From a virus, in the IMG/VR virus record IMGVR_UViG_3300047440_000715, positions 1 through 28,459 of that record: a stretch of 28,459 nucleotides of DNA; one strand, 5' to 3'. Shown here piece by piece: positions 1 through 6,970 of the stretch. Numbering within the stretch: position 1 is the first letter of the stretch; the number at the start of each line of letters is the position of its first letter. The notes beneath the pieces were generated by a model. The model had not been told where the DNA came from, did not search any database, and was given only the letters and a program-made list of their open reading frames with translations. The position numbers and the translations under genes were made by a program.

Positions 1-642
1 CGCGGGGCTGAACCCGACGTTGAAGTAGGGCCCCTTGGGCCCCTTGTCCGGGACGGCCCGGAGGAGGACGCGGAAGGCGTAGCGCGGCGGCTGCCCAGGC
101 ACGGCCTGGAGCTGGCTGTTCAGCTTCTTGTAGTTCTTGATTTTGCTCGAGGTGATCGAGAGGATGGCCGCGCCCGAGGGCGTCTCCGCGTCCGGGCCCG
201 GGAGCATCAGGCAGTACAGCTCGAAGGTCTCGATCAGGTCGTTGCCGTCCTTGGTGCTGATCTGCAGCTTGCCCGGGTTGCGGGCCTTCGCCTCCTGCAC
301 CACGGCCGAGTCGATCGCGTGCGCACCGCGGAAGCCACCACCACTGTCGCGCGGCACCCACTCGTTGAACACGTTCAGGGAGCACACCGGGACGAGGATG
401 ACGCCGGCCTCGCCGTCGATCAGCTCACCGGTGACGGAGTTGAGGAACATCCCCGCCTCCGCGCCCTTGATGTACTTCGGGTCGGCCTTCTGGAGCTCGG
501 GGTTGAGCGCCTGGAGGAGGTTGAGGAACGGGGTCTTGAAGTCGGCCGCGGTCGTCCCCTCCCAGCCGGCTCCCTTCTCCTGGCCGTAGTCATAGGCCAC
601 GACTCCGGTGTTGGGGTTGGTCTCGGTCACTGCTTTCGTCAT
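1..642 (-). CDS. Phage protein of unknown function, possible DNA-binding protein (3' end outside window)
   Basis: Reading from an ATG at 642, the frame stays open for 214 codons to the left edge, so the C-terminus is missing. A Shine-Dalgarno-like AGGAA sits about 7 bases before the ATG. The N-terminus is polar and includes AYDYGQEKGAGWEG. It is followed by a segment reading PFLNLLQALNPEL, then GMFLNSVTGELIDGEAGV, a beta-rich middle with FNEWVPRDSGGGFRGAH, and a later ITSSKIKNYKKLN stretch. From memory, this resembles proteins found beside recombination or replication genes in other phages, some of which are suspected single-stranded DNA-binding proteins. No diagnostic OB-fold motif can be confirmed by eye. 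Its place downstream of an SNF2-type helicase gene fits a role in DNA metabolism, but that is inference. The coding call is firm and the function is weak. Confidence 0.75.
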   Translation of the reverse strand, partial: MTKAVTETNPNTGVVAYDYGQEKGAGWEGTTAADFKTPFLNLLQALNPELQKADPKYIKGAEAGMFLNSVTGELIDGEAGVILVPVCSLNVFNEWVPRDSGGGFRGAHAIDSAVVQEAKARNPGKLQISTKDGNDLIETFELYCLMLPGPDAETPSGAAILSITSSKIKNYKKLNSQLQAVPGQPPRYAFRVLLRAVPDKGPKGPYFNVGFSPA

Positions 643-666
643 GTCTGGATTCCTGTGTTGGAAGAT

Positions 667-685
667 GCCGGGGAGCCGCCCCGGC
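667..685 (-). other. Intergenic hairpin between two accessory genes
   Basis: In the 51-base gap between the coiled-coil protein and the gene starting at 642 there is a perfect 7-bp inverted repeat, GCCGGGG and CCCCGGC, with a 5-base loop. Read as minus-strand RNA, it is followed by AUCUUCC and not by a U-tract. It is therefore not a standard intrinsic terminator, though it could be a weak attenuator, a processing site or an mRNA-stability element. A stem of this size can occur by chance in DNA this GC-rich; its position in a true gap is the only reason to list it. Confidence 0.35.
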
Positions 686-693
686 GGCGGATG

Positions 694-1251
694 CTAGCCC
701 TTGGGGGGCGTGATCTTGGCCTTCTTGGCCTCATAGATCGAGAAGACGTCGTCGGGGAGCGGGGAGCCCGCCTCCTTCTGCTCCTTGGCGAAGGCCGTCA
801 GGGTCGACGGCTCCACCTTGGTCTCGACCCCCACGTTGGTGAAGTCCTCGGCGAGCTCCTTGACGAGCTTGCCGGCCTCCTCCTGCTGCTCGCGGGTGAA
901 GGCGACGAACACGGTGCGCTTGATCAGCCCGCCGTGCCCGTGCTCGTCGAGCCACTTGTGCGCGGCCTCGCGCTTGTCCTTCGGGATCGACGCGGTGAGG
1001 ATGTCCTTCAGATCGACGGTGACACCGCTCGAGGTCTTGTACATCTTGGTGCCCGCGAGCTCCATGACCTTCGGGATGTCGCGCTCGATGAGCTCCTTCA
1101 GGCGGAGGGACTCGCGCTCGAGGACCTCCTCAGCGGCGGCCACCTTCGCCTCCTGCTCGACAGCGAGGGCGACGAGGTTGGAGAGGGAGCCGAGCTGCTC
1201 GGCGGAGGGCTGCTCGCGGAACTCTGCGTAGGGGTCGGTGTGCGAAGTCAT
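694..1251 (-). CDS. Phage protein of unknown function with N-terminal coiled coil
   Basis: This 185-residue protein starts at an ATG preceded by GAGAGGTAG at good spacing. Residues about 20-65 are rich in Ala, Glu, Leu and Lys and look like a coiled coil or long helix, ending in LKELIERDIPKVMELAG. The second half contains the segments VDLKDILTASIPKDKREAA and LDEHGHGGLIKRTVFVAF, then a C-terminal part with PSTLTAFAKEQ. From memory, this pattern belongs to a widespread phage family of unknown function usually found near helicase, recombination and DNA-binding genes. No catalytic motif is visible. It follows the SNF2-type gene by 16 bases, so it is probably translated from the same message. Role in replication or recombination is inferred from position only. 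Confidence 0.85.
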   Translation of the reverse strand: MTSHTDPYAEFREQPSAEQLGSLSNLVALAVEQEAKVAAAEEVLERESLRLKELIERDIPKVMELAGTKMYKTSSGVTVDLKDILTASIPKDKREAAHKWLDEHGHGGLIKRTVFVAFTREQQEEAGKLVKELAEDFTNVGVETKVEPSTLTAFAKEQKEAGSPLPDDVFSIYEAKKAKITPPKG

Positions 1252-1267
1252 GATGAAATACTACCTC

Positions 1268-2731
1268 TCAGATCAGGCCAAGGTCGGGATCTCCGAGGAC
1301 CGCGGCCGAGACGGAGCGCTTGTCGGCGAGCTTCTGGAGCACGTACTCGTCGATGGAGCGCTCTGCGACCAGGTCGACGTATGTGACCACCTTCTCCTGT
1401 CCGATGCGGTGGGCACGGTCCTCTGACTGCCGCCGGTCGGTGAGCGAGAAGGAGTTGCTGTAGTAGATGACGGTGCGGGCCTCGTTCAGCGTGAGGCCGA
1501 TCCCGCCCGCGCCGGGCTTGCCGACAAAGAAGCGGGAGGCACCCGAGTGGAAGGCTGCCTCCGACTCGGACCGCGCCTTGTCGTTGTCCCGGCCGTCATA
1601 CCGCACGGCCGTCTCGCCCGCCTTGCGGAGCGCCTCGAGCACCGCGTCGACCTCGGGGTCATAGCGGCACCAGATCAGGGCCTGACCGGGGTGGTCCTCG
1701 ATGACGTCGAGGAGCGCCCTGATCCTTGGGTTGGGCGTGGCCAGCGGCACGAGCCGGCGCTCATCGTCGTTGGGGATGTATCCAGACGTGACCTGCCCCA
1801 GTCGCGTCTGGAGGACGATCCGGAGCTCTGCCGTGGCGGTGGAGCCGTCCTCGAGGACGGCCATGAGCTCGTCCTTGAGCTGATCGTAGACCCGGCGCTG
1901 GCCGGGGGTCATCTCGAAGTAGACCCGGCAGCGGCCCTTCGGGGGGAGCTTCAGGACGTCGTCCTTGCGCAGCCTCGAGCCGTAGCGGAGGAGGACCTCA
2001 TTGAGCAGCGGCAGGTTGCGGTAGGAGTTGAGGTGCTTGAACTCGCGCCCCTGCTGCCCGTTCCAGCCGGTGGTCCACTCCCCGAAGAAGGACTTGAACG
2101 CAGCGAAGTTGGAGACGCCGAGCCCCGCCCAGGCCATCGGGTCGAGGAACCGCACCTGGGTGTATGCGTCGAAGGGGCTGTTGTCGACCGGGGAGCCGGT
2201 CAGGATGCGGCGGTAGGGGGCATGGCGGCCCATGGCCAGGATGCGGATGGTGCGCTTGGCCTTCGGGGTCTTGATCCGGTGGCCCTCGTCGACGCACATC
2301 AGGCAGCGCCTCGAGTCCAGCAGCTCCTTGGCGAGGTCGGAGCCGTCGTCGGTCATGACCGCGTCGTGGTTCATGGACAGCACCACGGGACCCTTGTGAG
2401 CAAGGAGCCCGCGGGCCTCCTCCTGGAACCCCTTGTTGCCGGACTTCTCGGAGCTCCAGGCCATCATCCGGAAGCGCTCGCGCACCGCGTCCGGCATGTG
2501 CTTCGGGATCTCCGTGCGGGTCCAGTTGATGTGGACACCGCGGGGTGCGAGGACCAGCAGCGCGTCGATCGCGCCCTCGTCGGCCAGGCTGGCGACGGTG
2601 TCGATGACCGGCTTGGTCTTGCCGACACCCGGGTCCCACCACTCCGCGCGGTCCTCGAGGGAGCGCGCAAGGTTGAACTCCTCGAGCTGGTGGGGGAGGG
2701 GCTCGGTCTTGAACTGGAACAACATCGGCAT
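1268..2731 (-). CDS. SNF2-family (superfamily 2) DNA-dependent ATPase/helicase
   Basis: A 487-residue protein with the superfamily 2 motifs in order. There is an HQ-containing segment near residues 14-15. Walker A reads DPGVGKTK at 33-40 with the lysine at 38. A Walker B box reads DEGH at 148-151 and is followed by RIKTPKAKRT. LTGSP at 177-181 is motif III. A C-terminal RecA-like lobe has GGIGLTLNEA at 409-418 and motif VI QSEDRAHRIGQ at 435-445. These proteins couple ATP hydrolysis to movement on duplex DNA; phage members are usually placed in replication, recombination or branch migration. The DEGH box is a variation on DEAH/DECH. ATG at 2731 is used here; a second ATG at 2725 is also possible, and neither has a strong Shine-Dalgarno site. 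The gene lies 19 bases after the small membrane protein gene, with no visible promoter. Confidence 0.93.
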   Translation of the reverse strand: MPMLFQFKTEPLPHQLEEFNLARSLEDRAEWWDPGVGKTKPVIDTVASLADEGAIDALLVLAPRGVHINWTRTEIPKHMPDAVRERFRMMAWSSEKSGNKGFQEEARGLLAHKGPVVLSMNHDAVMTDDGSDLAKELLDSRRCLMCVDEGHRIKTPKAKRTIRILAMGRHAPYRRILTGSPVDNSPFDAYTQVRFLDPMAWAGLGVSNFAAFKSFFGEWTTGWNGQQGREFKHLNSYRNLPLLNEVLLRYGSRLRKDDVLKLPPKGRCRVYFEMTPGQRRVYDQLKDELMAVLEDGSTATAELRIVLQTRLGQVTSGYIPNDDERRLVPLATPNPRIRALLDVIEDHPGQALIWCRYDPEVDAVLEALRKAGETAVRYDGRDNDKARSESEAAFHSGASRFFVGKPGAGGIGLTLNEARTVIYYSNSFSLTDRRQSEDRAHRIGQEKVVTYVDLVAERSIDEYVLQKLADKRSVSAAVLGDPDLGLI

Positions 2732-2750
2732 GCGAGTTGGGGTCAGTCGG

Positions 2751-2993
2751 TCATGGCTTCTTGAATGCCAGCCAGAGGTAGCCTACCGCGGCCGTGACCA
2801 CGAGGCCGACGGCAGTGAGCATTGCCTTGCTCCGGATCGACTCCGTCGAGGAGCGCCACTGGCGGAGGAAGGCGAAGTCACGCTGCATGGCGATCGGGTC
2901 CTGGTCCGCTATCCCGAGGCCCAGAAGGGTCTCGCTGACTGTCTCGCGCATCAGCTGCCTCAGTTGCTCGTCGCTCATGCTGCGTTCGCTCAT
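2751..2993 (-). CDS. Small single-span membrane protein
   Basis: An 80-residue protein with a polar, charged N-terminal half (MSERSMSDEQLRQLMRETVSE) and one clear hydrophobic segment at about residues 56-76, AMLTAVGLVVTAAVGYLWLAF, ending in KKP. The length and single transmembrane span at the C-terminus fit a class of small phage membrane proteins commonly found just after the tail-tip genes. A holin or lysis-accessory role is possible, but no lysin is present in this window and holins usually have other arrangements, so I leave the function open. The start at 2993 has only a weak upstream purine run; an in-frame ATG at 2978 could be used instead. It lies 15 bases after the J-like gene and marks the boundary between tail and DNA-metabolism genes. 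Confidence 0.85.
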   Translation of the reverse strand: MSERSMSDEQLRQLMRETVSETLLGLGIADQDPIAMQRDFAFLRQWRSSTESIRSKAMLTAVGLVVTAAVGYLWLAFKKP

Positions 2994-3008
2994 GATTCCA
3001 GTCTACCC

Positions 3009-6000
3009 TCAGACGTACAGGACCGCGTAGGCATTCTGGCCCCCGCCAGGGGCGGCCATGTCGAGCTCCTTCTCTGCACCGGGGTCGGTGGAGAGGTGGC
3101 GCACCTCGATGGTCTGGCCCGCCACGACGGCCAGGATGCTCCCAGTGGTTGCCCCGGCCGCGATCAGCGTCAGCCAGGCCCCACCGTTGATCCTGTACTC
3201 CACGTTGCCGGTCGTGAAGGCCGAGGAGAGGGTGAAGGCGTAGGTGCCGCTCTGCGTCGAGGTGTAGACATTTGAGGCGGTGCTGGCCGCGAGCGCCCCG
3301 AAGTTGAACTGCCCAGTCAGGGCGGTGGTGACCGCGAAGTCCCAGACGAGGTCGACGCGGGAGTAGAAGCCGACCCCGTCGACGAGGTGGTGCGAGCGCA
3401 TGCGCAGGCGGAGGTTGGTGGGGATGACGCCGTTGGTCTCGCGGAGGATGTGGAGCCGCAGCACCGTGGCGTCCCTCGTCGACGTGGTCAGCGTGTACAG
3501 GAGGGTGTTGTCGGTCTTCCGCACGTCGACCTCGTGGGTCGTCGTGTTGGCGGCGGGGAAGTCCCCGAAGATGCTGCCCGCGTCCGTCGTGAGGGCTGCG
3601 ACCTCGTCGACGGTACGGAAGTCCCGGCGCAGGAGGTGCGACAGGAAGCCGTAGGTCTCGGGCCCGCTGCCCTGGGCCTCGAGGCTGACCGTGGTGGCGA
3701 AGGTCGTGCCGGCCAGGTCGACCGAGGCCGGGGCGTAGGGCCGGCGGAGCCGGTTGTCCATGGCGAAGGAGATGGCAGAGGCCTGGCTGATGTCGAGCAG
3801 CGAGATGGCCGTCTCCGGGAGGAGCTTGATGTCCACGTTGTAGGGCTGCGTGAACACCGTGTCAGTCAGCACCCCGCCCGCGCTGACGAGGTAGACCCGC
3901 GCCCCGTTGGCGTGTGCCGCCTGGACCGTGTCGAGCGCCCCGCGGTAGACCGCATCCAGCTCGACGTTGCCCCCGCTGACCTGGGCCGACATGACCAGCA
4001 TGAACTCGTCGTCGACCAGGAGGAGGGAGGTGAGGTTGGTGCCCAGGTCGGAGGTGGAGCCGGCGGGGCGGATTGCGTTCAGCAGGTCGGCCTGGCTGTC
4101 GGGGGTGGAGCGGAGGATCAGGGTGGCGCTAGGTGTGCCCGTACCGGCAGGCAGCGCCGCGTTCAGGCGGCCGACCAGCATCAGCTGGAAGCCCTCACCT
4201 GCGATGGCGTAGGGGCCCGAGGTGGCACCGGGTGCATTGCGCTGCCAGACCTGGAAGCCGAGCTCGTTGGCAATCCGGCGGCCAGAGGCCCAGACCCGGT
4301 CGGAGGGGGTCCCGAAGGCCCGGGTTGTGAAGCCACGGGGGGCCTCGAAGGCCAGCTGGTAGAAGAACGGCTTGAGCTGGTCCGAGGGCGGGGTCCAGCC
4401 GGAGGGGGGCGGGTCGGTGTAGCTGCCGGCCCGGCTGACAAAGACGTCCTCGATGAGGTCGAGCGTGATGCGTCCGTCCGTGAGCTCGCCCAGGTCAATC
4501 CGGATCACCCGCATGGGCAGGTCGACGATGCCGAGGGTGGTGTTGGTGTACCGGACCACGTCCGTCGGCTGGGTGGCGTAGAAGCTGCGGTCAACGACCA
4601 CCTGCGCCTTGGCCGTGGGGTAGCTGAGGGAGCGGAGGTCGCGCCAGGCGATGGCGTTGGCCAGGGTGCGGTTCTTGACCCCGGGGTAGCTCTCCGTCAC
4701 CGAGACGTTGGTGCCGCCCTGGAGGCGGATGTTGGCCATGTCCTGCGCCGGGGCATAGGTGGTCTTGTAGCTGTCGCCGCGGTCGACGAACTCGACCCGC
4801 ACCTGGTTGGTCGTGTCCTTCCACGACCCCCGCGCGAAGTTCTTGAACTCCAGGCAGGTGGCCTCGCTGACGAGCGGGAGCGCGGGGATGCTGTAGCCGC
4901 CCCGCGCCAGCTTGAGGCTCCACTTCCCGGTCAGCTGGTTCTGGAAGATCAGGCCGTCAATCTGCTGCTGGATGATGTCGATGACGTCGCGGGCCGTCTT
5001 CGGGCTGTCCAGCACGAACGAGAAGCCGTTGCCCTCGTCGTGGAGCACAGTGCCGGCGGCCGAGAAGCTGGTGGTGTCGATGTCCCCAGCGGGGACGGCC
5101 AGGCCCCAGTCCGTGTTGGTGAGGATCTCATAGAGCACGTTCGCAGGGTTGGCGTCCGCGAGGTTCACCGTGGCGAAGGAGCCGATGCCCAGTCCGTCCG
5201 GGATGCGGACCAGCTCGAACTTCCATGGCTTGATCGAGGTCGAGTTGCCGATGTACCCCGACGTGGCCGCGGGGTAGGCCGGGGGACCGACCACAGCGGG
5301 GACGACGCCGCCCCGCTCCATGAGGGCGTAGCAGGTGCCGCGGTAGGCCGGGGGCGTCCCGCCAGGGAAGTTCTGGAGGGTGGTCCCGAAGGTCAGATCG
5401 AACTGGGCACCGGTCCCCGACCCACCACTGACCGACACCGGGTTGGTCGGCCGGACCGTGTATATGCCGGGGTCCTCCAGCTCCGCAGTCAGTACCCCAC
5501 CGCCACCATCCACGCTCGTGATCAGGATGGTGGCCGGGGTCGTGAAGGTCCCTCCCACCACGGTCACAATCTCAGGAAAGATCGGGTTGTAGCCGCTGCC
5601 GCTCGGCGGCCCGTGGACAGTGAGGGAGGTGACGAGGCGGGAGGCGAGGTAGGCCGAGATGGCCTGAGTCTCAGTCCCCGCGAAGAGGCGGACGTTGGCT
5701 GTCACCCCGCCGTTGCCAAGGGTGTTGCCCCCGAAGAGGTCGGGCCGGTTGATCGATGTGACGTTGCCGTCCGTCACCGTGTCGCTCGAGACCAGGTCGT
5801 CACCGATCCAGATGTGCTTCAGGATCGGCGGGGCCACGTCGTCCCCGCGGCAGAGGCCGAACTGGATGCCCAGGAAGTAGCGGTAGCCGGTGACGACGTC
5901 CTCAGAGCTGAACAGGCCGGTCTTCTGGCTCACCGTGATCGGGTCCTGGACCAGGTCGCCGTACCACACGATGTTGGGGCCCGCCAGCTGGACCGTGCCC

Positions 6001-6152
6001 CAGATCAGGGGGACGACGCGGCCCTCAGTCGAGGTGGGAAAGTTGAAGTCACCGAGCGCTGCGGGCTTCGCGTTCTCCACGCTCGGCTTCGGCCGGACGA
6101 GCTCCGAGAGGACAGTGAAGACCGCGTAGACGAGGAGGTTGACCCAGAACAT
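3009..6152 (-). CDS. Tail tip / host-specificity protein (lambda J-like central tail protein)
   Basis: A protein of 1047 residues, the largest in the window, placed last in the tail cluster, directly after the L-like gene, as lambda J is. The start is the ATG at 6152, which overlaps the upstream stop as TGATG. Residues 3-18 form a hydrophobic stretch (WVNLLVYAVFTVLSEL), typical of this branch of tip proteins. It is followed by AALGDFNFPTSTEGRVVPL and WGTVQLAGPNIVWYGD, a pattern seen in J-like proteins of many siphophages. The C-terminal third is beta-rich (for example YAFTLSSAFTTGNVEYRINGG near the end) and is the usual receptor-binding part. A separate domain at about residues 185-256 is shared with another tail gene (see findings). 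No peptidase gene lies between the L-like and J-like genes. It probably closes the tail tip and contacts the receptor; the exact receptor cannot be told. Confidence 0.88.
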   Translation of the reverse strand: MFWVNLLVYAVFTVLSELVRPKPSVENAKPAALGDFNFPTSTEGRVVPLIWGTVQLAGPNIVWYGDLVQDPITVSQKTGLFSSEDVVTGYRYFLGIQFGLCRGDDVAPPILKHIWIGDDLVSSDTVTDGNVTSINRPDLFGGNTLGNGGVTANVRLFAGTETQAISAYLASRLVTSLTVHGPPSGSGYNPIFPEIVTVVGGTFTTPATILITSVDGGGGVLTAELEDPGIYTVRPTNPVSVSGGSGTGAQFDLTFGTTLQNFPGGTPPAYRGTCYALMERGGVVPAVVGPPAYPAATSGYIGNSTSIKPWKFELVRIPDGLGIGSFATVNLADANPANVLYEILTNTDWGLAVPAGDIDTTSFSAAGTVLHDEGNGFSFVLDSPKTARDVIDIIQQQIDGLIFQNQLTGKWSLKLARGGYSIPALPLVSEATCLEFKNFARGSWKDTTNQVRVEFVDRGDSYKTTYAPAQDMANIRLQGGTNVSVTESYPGVKNRTLANAIAWRDLRSLSYPTAKAQVVVDRSFYATQPTDVVRYTNTTLGIVDLPMRVIRIDLGELTDGRITLDLIEDVFVSRAGSYTDPPPSGWTPPSDQLKPFFYQLAFEAPRGFTTRAFGTPSDRVWASGRRIANELGFQVWQRNAPGATSGPYAIAGEGFQLMLVGRLNAALPAGTGTPSATLILRSTPDSQADLLNAIRPAGSTSDLGTNLTSLLLVDDEFMLVMSAQVSGGNVELDAVYRGALDTVQAAHANGARVYLVSAGGVLTDTVFTQPYNVDIKLLPETAISLLDISQASAISFAMDNRLRRPYAPASVDLAGTTFATTVSLEAQGSGPETYGFLSHLLRRDFRTVDEVAALTTDAGSIFGDFPAANTTTHEVDVRKTDNTLLYTLTTSTRDATVLRLHILRETNGVIPTNLRLRMRSHHLVDGVGFYSRVDLVWDFAVTTALTGQFNFGALAASTASNVYTSTQSGTYAFTLSSAFTTGNVEYRINGGAWLTLIAAGATTGSILAVVAGQTIEVRHLSTDPGAEKELDMAAPGGGQNAYAVLYV
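5385..5600 (-). other. Inserted beta domain in J-like protein, shared with the tail protein at 9659-10960
   Basis: Residues about 185-256 of the J-like protein contain GSGY, then GGTFTTPAT, then GIYTVRPTNP and finally GSGTGAQ. The same ordered pattern is found at residues 31-106 of the tail protein encoded at 9659-10960 (GSGY, GGTFTYQAT, GAYTVNPTNP, GVGTGCT). The domain sits just before YRGTCYALMERG, a segment that looks like conserved J-like core, so it reads as an insertion in a surface loop. Function is probably surface exposure, adhesion or stability. This is inferred from the motif match alone. Confidence 0.65.
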
Positions 6153-6967
6153 CAGAGGATGCCGTTGCGGAAGATGTCCTTGAGGGGGACGAAGTCGAAG
6201 CCACCGTAGTTGATCGTGTTGTTGAACTTGGAGAAGCAGGTGGTGGGGTCGTGGGCGCACCCAGCGAAGGCCGTGACCGGCTGCCCGAGGACGTTCACGC
6301 CGAAGGGGAGGAGGAGCGTCAGGAGGTCCCCGGTGTGGGCGAGGACGAGCCGCGAGTCAGTGATGGAGGAGAGGTCCACCCGGCCGGCGGTGAAGTACCC
6401 CGGGCCGAATGCGTTGGCCCCGGGGATCGTGATGACGTTGCCGCTGACGGCCGAGACGGTGCCGGTGAACTTGAACAGGTTCTCGTCGATCTTGCACCTG
6501 GCATCCCCGAGGACGTGGTTGCAGGCGGACTGGAACGTGAAGCGGGGGATGGTGCGGCTTGCGGCATCGCTCGCAGGGATCACGGCCAGCCGGGCCACCT
6601 TGCTGTTCTGCTCGAAGGACACGCTCTGCACCGACCCCTCGAACATCACGAGGACCTCGGGGGAGGGCGTGTCGTCCCGGTGGAGGCGGTAGATCGTGAG
6701 CTTGGCCTCCTGCCCGGGGATCGTGGCCACGTAGGAGAGGGCGAAGGGGTTGTCTGACGGCAGGAGGACGTCGACGATGTTGGTCCGCTGCTCCCGGCTC
6801 AGGTCGATCTTGCCGCGGCTGATCGCAATGGGGTTGTAGACGTTGCCGCCGATGGTCCGCGCGTCCTCCCCCGACGTGTAGTAGTAGTTGGAGGTGCCGA
6901 CGATGATGGAGTAGAACTCGACCGGTTCCCCGGTCTCAACACTGGTCTCGAAGGTGTTGAAGCTCAT
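6152..6967 (-). CDS. Minor tail protein L-like (DUF2163 / phage BR0599 family), iron-sulphur candidate
   Basis: A 271-residue protein. The N-terminal part (residues 1-140) is a beta-rich tail-hub type domain, with NPIAISRGKIDLS at 45-57 and a following DVLLPSDNPFA segment. The C-terminal domain carries four cysteines in the family pattern: C149 and C158 in SACNHVLGDARC, and C237 and C244 in AGCAHDPTTC, followed by FNNTINYGGFDFVPLKDIF. In lambda gpL the equivalent C-terminal domain binds an iron-sulphur cluster, so the same is likely here because all four cysteines are kept. ATG at 6967 lies 4 bases after the stop of the distal tail gene, and the stop overlaps the start of the J-like gene, so the two are coupled. 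It probably links the tail tube end to the J-like tip. Confidence 0.9.
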   Translation of the reverse strand: MSFNTFETSVETGEPVEFYSIIVGTSNYYYTSGEDARTIGGNVYNPIAISRGKIDLSREQRTNIVDVLLPSDNPFALSYVATIPGQEAKLTIYRLHRDDTPSPEVLVMFEGSVQSVSFEQNSKVARLAVIPASDAASRTIPRFTFQSACNHVLGDARCKIDENLFKFTGTVSAVSGNVITIPGANAFGPGYFTAGRVDLSSITDSRLVLAHTGDLLTLLLPFGVNVLGQPVTAFAGCAHDPTTCFSKFNNTINYGGFDFVPLKDIFRNGIL

Positions 6968-6970
6968 GGG

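Noticed and set aside
3387-6209. A 940-codon open frame on the plus strand opposite the J-like gene
   Set aside because: It is an antisense shadow caused by high GC at third positions; its translation is low-complexity Arg/Gly/Val/Asp-rich with no domain pattern, while the minus strand encodes a recognisable tail protein in the right place.
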